Positions 8,262 to 17,401 of a stretch of DNA of 64,000 nucleotides are shown in pieces. Positions within the stretch are counted from its first letter, which is position 1. Every line of letters begins with the position of its first letter. Source of the DNA: Candidatus Woesearchaeota archaeon (lineage in GTDB: Archaea; Nanobdellota; Nanobdellia; Woesearchaeales; JAFGLG01). The stretch is from contig JAFGLG010000007.1 in the NCBI GenBank assembly GCA_016928155.1, positions 207,320-271,319 on the forward strand, in the 5' to 3' direction. Below the pieces are notes generated by a model. The model worked only from the letters and a program-made list of their open reading frames with translations. It ran no database searches and was not told where the DNA came from. A program made the translations under genes and the position numbers.

Positions 8262-10883
8262 TTAAGCGCCCTCCATCTCCTGCTCAACGATCTTTTTCAC
8301 ATTGATCTTGCCGCCCTCGCTCTTCGATACATCCATGGAATCCTCTCCATACCTGAACTGGATGATCCTGTTGGAAGCTTCCCTCACAGTATCATCATAC
8401 TCCACCTTCAGATCCTGCAGGGCATTGGCGAGACGCCTATAAAGATAACCTGACTTGGGAGTCCTCAGCGCAGTGTCCATCAGGCTGTCCCTCCCTGTCA
8501 TTGCCTGGAAGAAAAACTCATGCGGCTTCAGGCCGTCCCTGAAACCCTTCTTGATGAAACCATGGGCATCAGGTCCGAGATCATCCTTCCTGAAACTGGG
8601 AAGAGTCCTTCCTGTGTAGCCCCTGTTGATCCTGCTGCCCCTGAGAGCCTGCTGTCCTACACAAGCAGCCATCTGAGCCATGTTAAGCGGGCTCCCTTTT
8701 GCACCGGACTCTGACATGACCAGACTCCCGGTATGCTTGGTCGTGTATTCAGACACCAGCCTTCCTGTAGTGTTCCTTGCCTTGTTGAGGACCTCAAGTA
8801 TCTTGAGCTCAAGCGTATCACTGATGCTCTTTCCAGGGAAAGGCTCCAAAGTGCCGTCATAGAATGACCTGATGAACTCATCGACCTTCCCGAAAGCCTC
8901 TTCCCTTGTCTCCTCTATCTTCTGGGCAGCTTCCTTGCTGACATCGCTGTCTGATATAGAGCAGGTGAATCCGAGCTCGAATAGCACCTCGATGCCAAGC
9001 TTGAATATCTTGCCGATATACTCCACCATCCTGTCCTGGCCATACCTCTTATGGAGGTTCCTCAGGAGCAATCCCTGGCCTTCGCCGAGATTTGCCTTGT
9101 CCATGACCCCCTCAATGAGCTGGCCTTTCCTGATCGTGACATAATAATTGCCCCTGTCCTTCTTGGAGATCTTGTCCTCCATCCCGGGCTTGAACTTCTT
9201 TGTGTATCCTGTATAATTGAAATCATCCGGCAGGATCACAGAAAATATCTCCTTGCCGCTCACCATCTTCTTGTCAGGCAGCTTTGAGAAGTCATCGACG
9301 CCGGCATTCGCAAGCATCCTGACAGCCTTCCATTTAGGGACCTCGAACCAGTCCTGGGTCAGCAGATAGTTGCCTGATATGGCGTCCTGGGTGCAGCCGA
9401 TTATGCTCAGGCCGAACCTCGGCGAGATGAGCTGGGTCTGGACCTCCATGAGGATCTCAGCCTCTGCACGCGCCTCCTCTGTCTGCGGCACGTGGAGGTT
9501 CATCTCATCACCGTCGAAATCAGCATTGTAAGGCGTGCATACAAGAGGATTCAGCCTGAATGTCTTGTAGGGCAGTATCCTCGCCCTATGGCACATCATG
9601 GACATCCTGTGCAGCGAGGGTTGCCTGTTGAATATGCAGACATCCCCATCCATGAGATGCCTCTCGACGACAAAACCTGGCTGAAGCTCTTCCAGCAGCT
9701 GCTCCTTGGTCTCATCTGTGATCTTCTTCTTCCTGCCGTCCGGCCTCACTATATAATTGGATCCCGGATACGCAGCCGGCCCCCTCTCGATAAATCCTTT
9801 CAGATACTGCATGTTCCATGTGTTGACCACTTCAGGAACAGTTAGTTTCATGGCGACAGACTTAGGAATCCCGACCTCATTAAGCTTGATCCTCGGATCA
9901 GGCGATATGACTGTCCTTGCAGAGAAATTTGTCCTCTTGCCTGCAAGATTGTGCCTTATCCTCCCCTCTTTTGACTTGATCCTCTCTGTCAGTCCCTTGA
10001 GGGGTTGGCCTGACCTGTGCCTTGCCGGCGGGAGCTGCGGGACATTATTGTCGAAGAATGTAGTGACATGATATTGCAGCAGATCCCAAAGGTCCTCGAT
10101 TATGATCTCCGGAGCTCCTGCATTTATGTTCTCGAAAAGCCTCTGGTTGATCCTGACGATATCACCAAGCTTGTGGGTGAGGTCGTCCTCTGACCTCTCG
10201 CCAGATTCAAGAGTGATGGAAGGCCTCATAGTGACAGGAGGGATAGGCAGCACTGTAAGCACGACCCATTCAGGCCTCATCATCTGCGGGTTGATGCCGA
10301 ATACAGGGAGATCCTCATCAGGTATCTTCTCCAGCCTGGACCTTATCTCTATAGGTGTTATCCTCTTCTCATTCTCGAGGAAGATGGTCGGCTTTTCAAG
10401 AGTTATCTTCTGCTGCCTTGCCTTGCAATAAGGGCATTTGTTGATTGTCTTCATCGATGCGATGATCTCCTTGATCTTGCTCCTCCTGGCCTCCGGGCCG
10501 TATTCCTCGTCTATCTGTTCAAGGGTCTCGGCATTCTTGTCTATCTTGTTCTTGGGTATAAGTATCCTGCCGCACTCCTTGCATGTGCACCTCAGCAGAT
10601 TTAGGATTATATCGACGAACTTAATGTGGATCACAGGCCTGGCCAGCTCGATATAGCCGAAGTGGCCTATGCATTCCTTGAGCTTAGAACCGCAGGTCTT
10701 GCATTTGAGCCCAGGGTCGATGACTCCGAGCCTAATGTCCATCAGGCCTCCGTCGACCGGATAGCCTTCCTTGTCATAGAGCTCAGGAGTCACTATCTTG
10801 GCAGAAGCCATCTTCTTGACCATCTTAGGTGAAAAAATGCCGAAAACAATGCTTTCGATCTTCTTATGAACATAGTCTTCCAT
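8262..10883 (-). CDS. rpoA1: DNA-directed RNA polymerase subunit A'
   Basis: An 873-residue N-terminal part of the largest subunit. The active-site magnesium loop [14 protein letters not shown] is at about residue 455. N-terminal zinc sites are visible as [16 protein letters not shown] (residues about 59-74) and a later CxxC/CPYC pair. GGTGATC precedes the ATG. Gene order B''-B'-A'-A'' is conserved, with gaps below 10 nt to both neighbours. Confidence 0.98.
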   Translation of the reverse strand: MEDYVHKKIESIVFGIFSPKMVKKMASAKIVTPELYDKEGYPVDGGLMDIRLGVIDPGLKCKTCGSKLKECIGHFGYIELARPVIHIKFVDIILNLLRCTCKECGRILIPKNKIDKNAETLEQIDEEYGPEARRSKIKEIIASMKTINKCPYCKARQQKITLEKPTIFLENEKRITPIEIRSRLEKIPDEDLPVFGINPQMMRPEWVVLTVLPIPPVTMRPSITLESGERSEDDLTHKLGDIVRINQRLFENINAGAPEIIIEDLWDLLQYHVTTFFDNNVPQLPPARHRSGQPLKGLTERIKSKEGRIRHNLAGKRTNFSARTVISPDPRIKLNEVGIPKSVAMKLTVPEVVNTWNMQYLKGFIERGPAAYPGSNYIVRPDGRKKKITDETKEQLLEELQPGFVVERHLMDGDVCIFNRQPSLHRMSMMCHRARILPYKTFRLNPLVCTPYNADFDGDEMNLHVPQTEEARAEAEILMEVQTQLISPRFGLSIIGCTQDAISGNYLLTQDWFEVPKWKAVRMLANAGVDDFSKLPDKKMVSGKEIFSVILPDDFNYTGYTKKFKPGMEDKISKKDRGNYYVTIRKGQLIEGVMDKANLGEGQGLLLRNLHKRYGQDRMVEYIGKIFKLGIEVLFELGFTCSISDSDVSKEAAQKIEETREEAFGKVDEFIRSFYDGTLEPFPGKSISDTLELKILEVLNKARNTTGRLVSEYTTKHTGSLVMSESGAKGSPLNMAQMAACVGQQALRGSRINRGYTGRTLPSFRKDDLGPDAHGFIKKGFRDGLKPHEFFFQAMTGRDSLMDTALRTPKSGYLYRRLANALQDLKVEYDDTVREASNRIIQFRYGEDSMDVSKSEGGKINVKKIVEQEMEGA

Positions 10884-10891
10884 CTGATCAC

Positions 10892-12694
10892 CTAGTATTT
10901 GTTCTTGAGCATCAGCTTAGGATAGATGCCCAGGGATTTCAATTCATCCAGTATTAGCTTGAAAGCGTACGAGACCTCAATCTTGTTGACCTCGGTGCTG
11001 TCGCCGCACACTGTGCAGTGGCTTTCATTCTTGAACTCATTGTAGATAGCGATGATGCCGCACTTCTCGCATACAGGGACAATGGTCCTGTCGCTGTCGA
11101 ACCTCTCCTTAAGGAGCAAAGAAGCGCCGTGCGCGACAAAGGTGTCCTTCTCCATCTCACCAAGCCTCAGGCCTCCTTCCTTCGCCCTGCCTTCTGTAGG
11201 CTGCCTTGTGAGAAGCTGGATAGGCCCTCTTGCCCTTGCATGCAGCTTGTTCGCCACCATGTGCTTGAGCTTCAGATAATACATGCTCCCGATATATATC
11301 TTGGCCTCAAGGATCTCGCCAGTGATGCCGTTGTACATGCATTCAGTGCCGTCTTCCCTGAAACCCATCGCCAAGAGGTCTTTCCTCAGGTCGCTGACCT
11401 TCTCTGCAGAGAAGGTGGTGCCGTCGATATACCTCCCGATGAGAGATCCTGTCTTCCCGGTGACAAGCTCTATCAGGTGTGAGATGGTCATCCTAGAAGG
11501 GATACCATGCGGAGAGAAAATGATGTCCGGGGTCATGCCGCTTGCTGAGAAAGGGAGATCTGTCGGCGGGACTATGAGCCCGATGACGCCTTTCTGGCCG
11601 TGCCTGGATGTGAACTTGTCGCCGACCTCTGGGATCCTCTGGTCCCTCACCCTCACTTCGACAAGCTTGTTGCCTTCCTCATTCTCTGTTATCATGACAA
11701 AATCGACTGTGCCGCCTTCGCTGTGCTTCACTGTAGTGGAAGATTCCCTCCTTATATTCGAGGTCAGCGAGTATTCCTCGACATCGCTCAGGAACCTGGG
11801 GGGACTTGTCTTGCCGATGATGACGTCCCCTTCCTCAATGACCGCTTCAGGGGAGATGATGCCATCGTCCTCAAGGAACCTGTAGTCCCTTTCGCTCTTG
11901 TAGCCCCTGACCTCCTTGTCGGGGATGCAGACCTCGTCAGTCAGGCCTCCTGCATACCTCATCTCCTCAGCCACTGCAGGCCGGTAATATGTCGACCTGC
12001 CAAGGCCTCTCTCTATGGAAGCCTTGTTGATGATGATGGAATCCTCCATATTGTACCCTTTGTATGACATGACAGCCACGACCACATTCTGCCCGTTCGG
12101 ATGCTTGTCATATTTCGCGATATCATAGGTCACTGTCGATGTTATAGGTATCTGCGGCGTGTGCAGGATATTCACATCCATATCCATCCTTATCAGATAG
12201 TTCGCAGCGTAGAAGCCGAGGGCCTGTTTCTGGTTCTTGCCCCCCATGGCTATCCTGATAGCCTGCGAATAATTGGCATAAGGGACAAGCGATGTGACGA
12301 TCCCGAACATTGTGACAGGATCAATCTCGAGATGCGTATTGTCCTTCGTGAGCCCGGCTGATGTGTATGCGATCAGCGCGTTCTCCTCCTCAGAAGCGTC
12401 GAGGTATTCTATGACCCCCTGCTTGACAAGGTCAGAGAAGGATATCTCGTTTTTCCTCAGCTGATCGACATGCTTGTCCAGGAGGAGACCCTGGCCATCT
12501 TTCACGACGATAAGCGGCCTCCTGACCCTTCCCTTGGAATTCTCTATCCAGACATCCTTAGTGGTCTGGTCAAGATGGATGTTGCAGTTGATAGATATGA
12601 GGCCTTTCCTCCTGTCCTCGATGACCTGCTGCACAAAGCCTTTCGGCTCCTCGATGGTGCCTATGAATTTGCCGTTAAGGAATACATCAGACAT
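10892..12694 (-). CDS. rpoB1: DNA-directed RNA polymerase subunit B' (C-terminal half of B)
   Basis: A 600-residue C-terminal half of the second-largest subunit. GYNMEDSIIINKAS at about residue 215, GDKFTSRHGQKG near 360 and RPTEGRAKEGGLR-type residues near 520 form the conserved hybrid-binding and catalytic surroundings; here the last motif reads QPTEGRAKEGGLR. A zinc ribbon (CEKC and CTVC) lies near the C-terminus. AAGGTGATAAA precedes the ATG. The split of B occurs in many euryarchaea and DPANN archaea. Confidence 0.97.
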   Translation of the reverse strand: MSDVFLNGKFIGTIEEPKGFVQQVIEDRRKGLISINCNIHLDQTTKDVWIENSKGRVRRPLIVVKDGQGLLLDKHVDQLRKNEISFSDLVKQGVIEYLDASEEENALIAYTSAGLTKDNTHLEIDPVTMFGIVTSLVPYANYSQAIRIAMGGKNQKQALGFYAANYLIRMDMDVNILHTPQIPITSTVTYDIAKYDKHPNGQNVVVAVMSYKGYNMEDSIIINKASIERGLGRSTYYRPAVAEEMRYAGGLTDEVCIPDKEVRGYKSERDYRFLEDDGIISPEAVIEEGDVIIGKTSPPRFLSDVEEYSLTSNIRRESSTTVKHSEGGTVDFVMITENEEGNKLVEVRVRDQRIPEVGDKFTSRHGQKGVIGLIVPPTDLPFSASGMTPDIIFSPHGIPSRMTISHLIELVTGKTGSLIGRYIDGTTFSAEKVSDLRKDLLAMGFREDGTECMYNGITGEILEAKIYIGSMYYLKLKHMVANKLHARARGPIQLLTRQPTEGRAKEGGLRLGEMEKDTFVAHGASLLLKERFDSDRTIVPVCEKCGIIAIYNEFKNESHCTVCGDSTEVNKIEVSYAFKLILDELKSLGIYPKLMLKNKY

Positions 12695-12698
12695 TTTA

Positions 12699-14192
12699 TC
12701 ACCTTAAAGTCTTGAGACCGTAATTCTTGAGGTTCAGCACGAGATCCTCCTCCGGGAGAGCCTCTGTGACAGACGAGAGCAGGGCAAGGTTCTTCCTCAG
12801 GCCGATGTTGGTGCCTTCAGGAGTCTCTGAAACGCACAGCTTGCCATAATGTGTGGGATGCAGCGCCCTTGCCTCAAAATTCTCCTGCGATGCCGAAAGC
12901 GGGCTGACGACCCTCTGCAGATGAGAGAGTGTCTCGAGGAAGTTCAGCCTCTGGATCCTCTGGCTGATGCCTTTCCTGTTCCCGACCCATGCGCCTGTAG
13001 CCATGGAGCTGTATATCCTCGATGTCAGCAGGTTGTCCCTGATTATGACCTTTATCGACGGGAACTTGCCCCTCTTGACTATCCTCTGGAAATTATAGAG
13101 CAGGTCGCCTATGAGGACCCTCAGGTTCACCCTGATGAGGTCGGCAAGAAGATCGCCTGAAAGCTTCAGCCTCTTGTTCATGTAATGATCCTTGTCGTCG
13201 AGATGGAGCTCGCCGTTGGACACCTTGATGTATTTCCTGACAAGCTTGCACAGGTTGTGCGCCTTGAACAGCCTGTCCTTCTCTGTTATGCCCAGGTGAG
13301 GGAGCAGGTATTTGTCGATGATCTCCTTGATCCTCTCCACCCTGATATCCTTGGACTGGGTGATGCCTGACTTCTTGGCGATATAATCCAGGGCCTCTTC
13401 TTCAGTCTTGATATTGACGAACTCATACAGGTTGATGAAGATCTCGTCCATCTGGTCCTCTCCGGCGATGGCCTTCATGATGTCCTCATCCTTGAGGAGG
13501 CCCAATGCCTTGAGCATGACAACGATGGGGATCCTCTTGACCCTGGTGAATGTTATGTAGATTATGCCATCCTTGAGCTCTTCAATCGTGTGCGGTATCT
13601 TGTACGAGCCCTGCTCTGCAAAGATCTTGCCGACATACTTGCTTAGGCCAATCGTGGCCTCTTCGACAAGCATCCTGTTAGGCGCAAGGTCCTCTATATT
13701 GACAAGGACTTTCTCAGTGCCGTTGATTATGAAATACCCTCCCGGATCATCAGGGTCCTCCCCATTCTTGATGAGGTCTTCCCGGCTCAGGCCGTGCAGG
13801 TGGCAGAACCTCGACTTGAGCATCATCGGGAGGTTGCCTATCTGGGTCTTCAGCGAATCCCTCTGCACACCATTGATGTGGGCAGAGACCTCTATGAAGA
13901 TCGGGGCAGCATAGGTTATCTTCCTGAGCCTCGCCTCAATAGGGTAGATCACCCGTTTGGAGCCGTCAGCCTCAGTGATCTCAGGCTTCGAGATCCAGAT
14001 CTTGTCGAGCCTTATCTTGAACTCGTCGACATTATGGGGGATGATTGTCGGCTCAATCTCCTTGTTCTCCTCAATGATGTTCTGGAGCTCTTTCTCGATG
14101 AGATTGTTGAATGATTCGATGTTAGAATTGACGAATCCGGTCTCCTCGAAATATTTCTTCAGAACAACCTTTGAAGCCTTATGATCATACAT
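12699..14192 (-). CDS. rpoB2: DNA-directed RNA polymerase subunit B'' (N-terminal half of B)
   Basis: A 497-residue N-terminal half of subunit B (protrusion and lobe domains). Recognised by GYFIINGTEKVLV, SMATGAWVGNRKGIS and the C-terminal HPTHYGKLCVSETPEGTN. The start at 14192 overlaps the rpoH stop by 8 nt (ATGTATGA) and has GGGTGGTC upstream; the frame is open 18 codons further, but that stretch lies inside rpoH. Ends 4 nt before rpoB1. Confidence 0.96.
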   Translation of the reverse strand: MYDHKASKVVLKKYFEETGFVNSNIESFNNLIEKELQNIIEENKEIEPTIIPHNVDEFKIRLDKIWISKPEITEADGSKRVIYPIEARLRKITYAAPIFIEVSAHINGVQRDSLKTQIGNLPMMLKSRFCHLHGLSREDLIKNGEDPDDPGGYFIINGTEKVLVNIEDLAPNRMLVEEATIGLSKYVGKIFAEQGSYKIPHTIEELKDGIIYITFTRVKRIPIVVMLKALGLLKDEDIMKAIAGEDQMDEIFINLYEFVNIKTEEEALDYIAKKSGITQSKDIRVERIKEIIDKYLLPHLGITEKDRLFKAHNLCKLVRKYIKVSNGELHLDDKDHYMNKRLKLSGDLLADLIRVNLRVLIGDLLYNFQRIVKRGKFPSIKVIIRDNLLTSRIYSSMATGAWVGNRKGISQRIQRLNFLETLSHLQRVVSPLSASQENFEARALHPTHYGKLCVSETPEGTNIGLRKNLALLSSVTEALPEEDLVLNLKNYGLKTLR

Positions 14193-14427
14193 CTGTGACC
14201 ACCCTGTAATATTTTGAGACGCCTGCTGTGGGGCTTGATCTCTCAATCATAATGATGTCCCCTTCTTCAGGCTTCAGGTCAGCTATCGCGGGGTCGCTCT
14301 TGAATATCTTTGGGAGCCCTTTTGAAGTCACTTGATAAGTCTCATACAATGCTTTGGACTCAGTCTTATTGAGCTTGGTGTGTTTGGGCACCAGGTTATG
14401 TGTCTTGATATCAAATTTTTCTTTCAT
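14185..14427 (-). CDS. rpoH: DNA-directed RNA polymerase subunit H (Rpb5 C-terminal domain)
   Basis: An 80-residue homologue of the eukaryotic Rpb5 C-terminal domain. HNLVPKHTKL near the N-terminus and the GDIIMIERSSPTAG block followed by YYRVV at the end are characteristic. It is the first protein gene of the rpo string. Its ATG is only 44 nt from the 3' end of tRNA-Lys and I see no TATA box between them, so co-transcription with the two tRNAs is likely. Confidence 0.96.
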   Translation of the reverse strand: MKEKFDIKTHNLVPKHTKLNKTESKALYETYQVTSKGLPKIFKSDPAIADLKPEEGDIIMIERSSPTAGVSKYYRVVTDV

Positions 14428-14471
14428 TTTGACTCACAAGCTTTGTTTTTGCCCATATCATCAGCGAAATA

Positions 14472-14610
14472 TGGGCCGGACGGGACTTCCTAAACCACTT
14501 TTTTGAAATTTTTAGTGGCCTTTTCGGACCCGCGACCACCTGATTCCCTCAATTTCGCCTTATTACGAAATTTAAAAGTCAGGTGCTCTACCAGGCTGAG
14601 CTACCGGCCC
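14472..14610 (-). tRNA. tRNA-Lys(TTT) with two introns
   Basis: Minus strand. Acceptor GGGCCGG pairs with CCGGCCC; D-stem GCTC/GAGC; anticodon stem CCTGA/TCAGG with loop C-T-TTT-A-A; T-stem GCGGG/CCCGT. Two insertions interrupt it. A 28-nt intron at the canonical 37/38 site (14545-14572) has a 7-bp stem AATTTCG/CGAAATT. A 37-nt insertion lies in the T-loop (14486-14522), best placed after position 59, with a CCACT/AGTGG stem. Removing both leaves 74 nt including the discriminator base and a canonical T-loop TCCGAAT. The exact splice points are inferred. Confidence 0.9.
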
Positions 14611-14619
14611 AAATTTAAA

Positions 14620-14712
14620 CGCCCTGGCCGGGATTTTCGTTTCTTGATCGAATTCGAACCCGGGTCGAAGCCTCGACAGGGCCTCATGATGGACCGACTA
14701 CACTACCAGGGC
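14620..14712 (-). tRNA. tRNA-Asp(GTC) with a 19-nt T-loop intron
   Basis: Minus strand, 9 nt upstream of tRNA-Lys. Acceptor GCCCTGG/CCAGGGC, the GTGT D-stem typical of archaeal tRNA-Asp, anticodon stem AGGCC/GGCTT with loop C-T-GTC-G-A, T-stem CCGGG/CCCGG. The T-loop is 26 nt instead of 7. Removing 19 nt after position 59 (14634-14652) restores TTCGAAT and a 74-nt tRNA including discriminator G. The insert holds a short TTCG/CGAA stem. There is no canonical anticodon intron. Confidence 0.9.
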
Positions 14713-14948
14713 ATTTTATCTAAATAAGGCAAAACTTCGGCCTTTCGACTAAAAAGCGATATTTCCAGCTTTAGAAGTCAAAAGAACCTTTTATGGCCAT
14801 AACTGCTCCAAATTTCTTTTATTTTTAAATGTTATGTTTTTTGCTTTTATTGATTTAAAAATCATTTTTGATCAGTACTTCACCACATTTATCATTATTA
14901 TGTAGTAACTATAGAAATATTTATAAAAACTTCCTAAAGCCCATGCTC

Positions 14949-15647
14949 ATGGCACTTGAGGAGGACATTGCATCCATTCTGAAGCATAAGAAGGTCTATG
15001 TTGGTGTCGATATCATGATCCTCTGCTGTGCTGAGCCTTCTAAATATATTGCAAACTCCCTGAATGCCGGATCAGGATTAGTTAGGCACCATAAATGCCC
15101 GGGATTCGACAAAAATCGGGAAACAGTGCTCAACCATAGGATAAGCAAGCTCCTGATTAATTTTGACGCGCAAGGCAGGATGATGATGGATGGTTACAGC
15201 CACTACAGCCTCATTGAAGACAGATCCGGGATAGAATTCTATGGTCCTTCAGATTCTCGCATAGAGGGTGCAGTCCAAATCGGTTTCCATCCGACAAATG
15301 GAATTGCCATGATAGGTGTGCCTGGCGGAGCCCTCTCACTTAGCCCAGGCCTATCAGGCCAGGGTTCATTTGTCAAAGCAACCATAGGAGGCATGCTGAT
15401 ATATGAGGACAGGGCGCTGATGAGAAGCAAGCTAGTGAAGCTGGAGAGATACCCCACAGATGTTGTCGTCAGAGAAAAGGGATGCACCCATATGCTCCCC
15501 GGCTTGCAGCGAGGACCCTTCAGCAAATCCCAGACAGATCAGGCCTGGATGGCAGGGATTGATGAGCTGGCAGGATATGTCTCTATGCTGGAAGCAGACC
15601 ATAAGATTAGGCTCCAGAGAACTGCAGTCGATTACATCCGCTTTTAG
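14949..15647 (+). CDS. Conserved-looking protein of unknown function
   Basis: A 232-residue cytosolic protein with no membrane segment and no family I recognise. The region is rich in Gly in the second half (GVPGGALSLSPGLSGQ) and basic near the C-terminus. A TATA box (TTTATAAA, 14918-14926) lies about 25 nt upstream of two close ATGs at 14943 and 14949, so the mRNA is probably leaderless; I chose MALEEDIAS. The longer frame from 14868 would start upstream of the TATA box and is rejected. It is divergent from the tRNA-rpo string. Confidence 0.65.
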   Translation: MALEEDIASILKHKKVYVGVDIMILCCAEPSKYIANSLNAGSGLVRHHKCPGFDKNRETVLNHRISKLLINFDAQGRMMMDGYSHYSLIEDRSGIEFYGPSDSRIEGAVQIGFHPTNGIAMIGVPGGALSLSPGLSGQGSFVKATIGGMLIYEDRALMRSKLVKLERYPTDVVVREKGCTHMLPGLQRGPFSKSQTDQAWMAGIDELAGYVSMLEADHKIRLQRTAVDYIRF

Positions 15648-15700
15648 TCCCAACCTCTAGTTCGCAAACTTTTTTATATCCACAAATGATTCTTCTGATA

Positions 15701-16303
15701 ATGAAACTGCTTATCGCAACAACAAACAAGAGCAAGTTCGAGAGATATAAGCTCCTGCTCTCACAGTTCATGGATGCTGAGATAAGCTCACTGCTGGATT
15801 ATGGAGTCATCGATAATGTCGAAGAGGATGGGGCCAACGGCGCAGAGAACGCCCACAAGAAAGCCCTCGCCTACATGCAGGAGCTCTGCATCCCGACGCT
15901 GGCGATCGATGAGGAGCTCTATCTGGATTTTCTCCCTGCAGACAGGCAACCCGGGATGAATGTCAGACGTGTAAACGGGAAGAGGCTTTCAGACGATGAG
16001 ATGATCGGGCATTATGGCAGGCTCATCGACAATGCGCTGCCTGAGAAGAGGAAAGGATGCTTCATACACAACATCTGCCTTGTGCTGCCGAACGGAGAGT
16101 CTTTCCATGCAAGATGGAAGCATGATGGCCTCTATTTCAGGACATCCCCTCCTGGGCCGAGGCTTCAAGGATACCCCTTCGCATATTTTGTATACGACAA
16201 GAACTCCGGGAAATCAAGGGCGGAATTCAGCGATGACGACTGGATAAGGAATGATGCAGAACTGATCGAAGTGCTGCGCAAGCTTTTCATAAGGGCATTC
16301 TGA
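15701..16303 (+). CDS. Ham1/RdgB-like nucleoside triphosphate pyrophosphatase, divergent
   Basis: A 200-residue protein whose N-terminus IATTNKSKFERYKLLL matches the Ham1 family phosphate-binding motif (usually TNNxxKxxE). These enzymes hydrolyse ITP and XTP to monophosphates and keep them out of nucleic acids. The next block, usually ADDSGLxVDAL, reads LAIDEELYLDFLP, so the catalytic acidic cluster is altered and the substrate may differ. A TATA box at about 15670-15681 predicts a leaderless start at 15701. Fold assignment is probable; activity is uncertain. Confidence 0.7.
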   Translation: MKLLIATTNKSKFERYKLLLSQFMDAEISSLLDYGVIDNVEEDGANGAENAHKKALAYMQELCIPTLAIDEELYLDFLPADRQPGMNVRRVNGKRLSDDEMIGHYGRLIDNALPEKRKGCFIHNICLVLPNGESFHARWKHDGLYFRTSPPGPRLQGYPFAYFVYDKNSGKSRAEFSDDDWIRNDAELIEVLRKLFIRAF

Positions 16304-16317
16304 ATGGATTCGGGAAT

Positions 16318-17298
16318 TCATGATGCCTTTCTTGCATGGATCAGATGATTCGGCTGGTTGTGATGATACCTCTGGCAGACCGGCCTGAATCCCATGCCAA
16401 TCCCATACCCAGCATCTGACAAGCCTTTAGCCACTGCCAGATTGACGAGCTGCTTCGCTGCTATGGCCACCCTTGACAGATAAAATTCTGATCCATCATA
16501 GCCCGACCCGCCAGGATCCCTGCCAAGCTCTTTGCCATCAAAGATGAAAGACCTGAAATCACCTTGCAGCAACCTGAGAAGATTCCCAGTCTGCAGGCCA
16601 TCAAGCCCGCAATTCTGCTGTGTCAGGCCGATAATGACATCCTCCCCTGCTAATTTCTCAAGAGCTGAAAGGGAGAGCAATATTTCGTGAGGCTGCCTGA
16701 GTTCTGCAAACCTCAATGCCCAATAAGCAAGATTCCTGGGGCTCTTGAGAGATATGAGCACAGAGTGCCTCATCCTCAGATCAGGGAAAAAAGCCTTGCT
16801 CTCGCCAGAGATAACTCTTTCCAGGTCTGCATTATGAAAAAATATATTTCCATAGCCAAGAAAGTCAGAAGCGTGGTCATAATGATCATATGCATGGAAT
16901 TCTGCCTGAGGACTCCTCTCTGCAATCCTTTTAAGATAAGCATCTCCAGTATGAGACCCGAAATCCAGGACCAAGGAAGAGTTGTCAAGGGCGTTCAGGA
17001 GATTATCAGGCCTGCCATCAGGATCCATTCCAGAGACAATGCCTCTGAAAGCTTCTTCCACTCTGTCTACATGAGTGATTGTCTCCTTGTAGATGTCATG
17101 CTGGGGTGTGCAGTCATCAATCTGATCCAGGTCTGCCAGGCAATATGTCCTGAAAACAGACAGATCCCTTGCAACAGGCATGACAACTGAAGAAGACAGA
17201 GAGCCGTACCTTTCAAGGAAACCTAATGTGGAATGTATTGAACTATGCAGGTCCATAAAAGGGGGGTGATGTGACAGGTTTATTATTTTTCTGGTCAA
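16318..17298 (-). CDS. Probable class I SAM-dependent methyltransferase-like protein
   Basis: Up to 326 residues. The centre has a Rossmann glycine motif VLDFGSHTGDAYLKRI at about residue 110, followed by an acidic-aromatic AYDHYDH stretch where the SAM ribose ligand normally sits. The C-terminal third is not recognisable. The start is uncertain: the TTG at 17298 fits a TATA box near 17320-17335, while the first ATG is at 17256. It shares its AT-rich upstream region with the divergent gene at 17402. The methyl acceptor is unknown. Confidence 0.55.
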   Translation of the reverse strand: MTRKIINLSHHPPFMDLHSSIHSTLGFLERYGSLSSSVVMPVARDLSVFRTYCLADLDQIDDCTPQHDIYKETITHVDRVEEAFRGIVSGMDPDGRPDNLLNALDNSSLVLDFGSHTGDAYLKRIAERSPQAEFHAYDHYDHASDFLGYGNIFFHNADLERVISGESKAFFPDLRMRHSVLISLKSPRNLAYWALRFAELRQPHEILLSLSALEKLAGEDVIIGLTQQNCGLDGLQTGNLLRLLQGDFRSFIFDGKELGRDPGGSGYDGSEFYLSRVAIAAKQLVNLAVAKGLSDAGYGIGMGFRPVCQRYHHNQPNHLIHARKAS

Positions 17299-17357
17299 AT
17301 CACGCCGAAATAAAAATCCCTGCCCAATAAATATAAAAACCTCTGCAGATACCTATC

Positions 17358-17384
17358 TGATGATAATTATTTGATGATAATTAT
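17358..17384. promoter_or_regulatory. 13-bp direct repeat, candidate operator in a divergent promoter
   Basis: TGATGATAATTAT occurs at 17358-17370 and again at 17372-17384, a 14-bp period. Each copy contains the palindrome ATAATTAT. It lies about 25-50 nt downstream of the TATA-like AATAAATATAAAAAC (about 17325-17338), that is at the expected start of the plus-strand transcript, and just before the ribosome binding site of the gene at 17402. Confidence 0.5.
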
Positions 17385-17401
17385 CTGTTCGGGGGTGCAC
17401 C

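Noticed and set aside
14868..14948. Upstream extension of the unknown protein at 14949
   Set aside because: It would start upstream of the TATA box and adds a sequence with no protein-like character.
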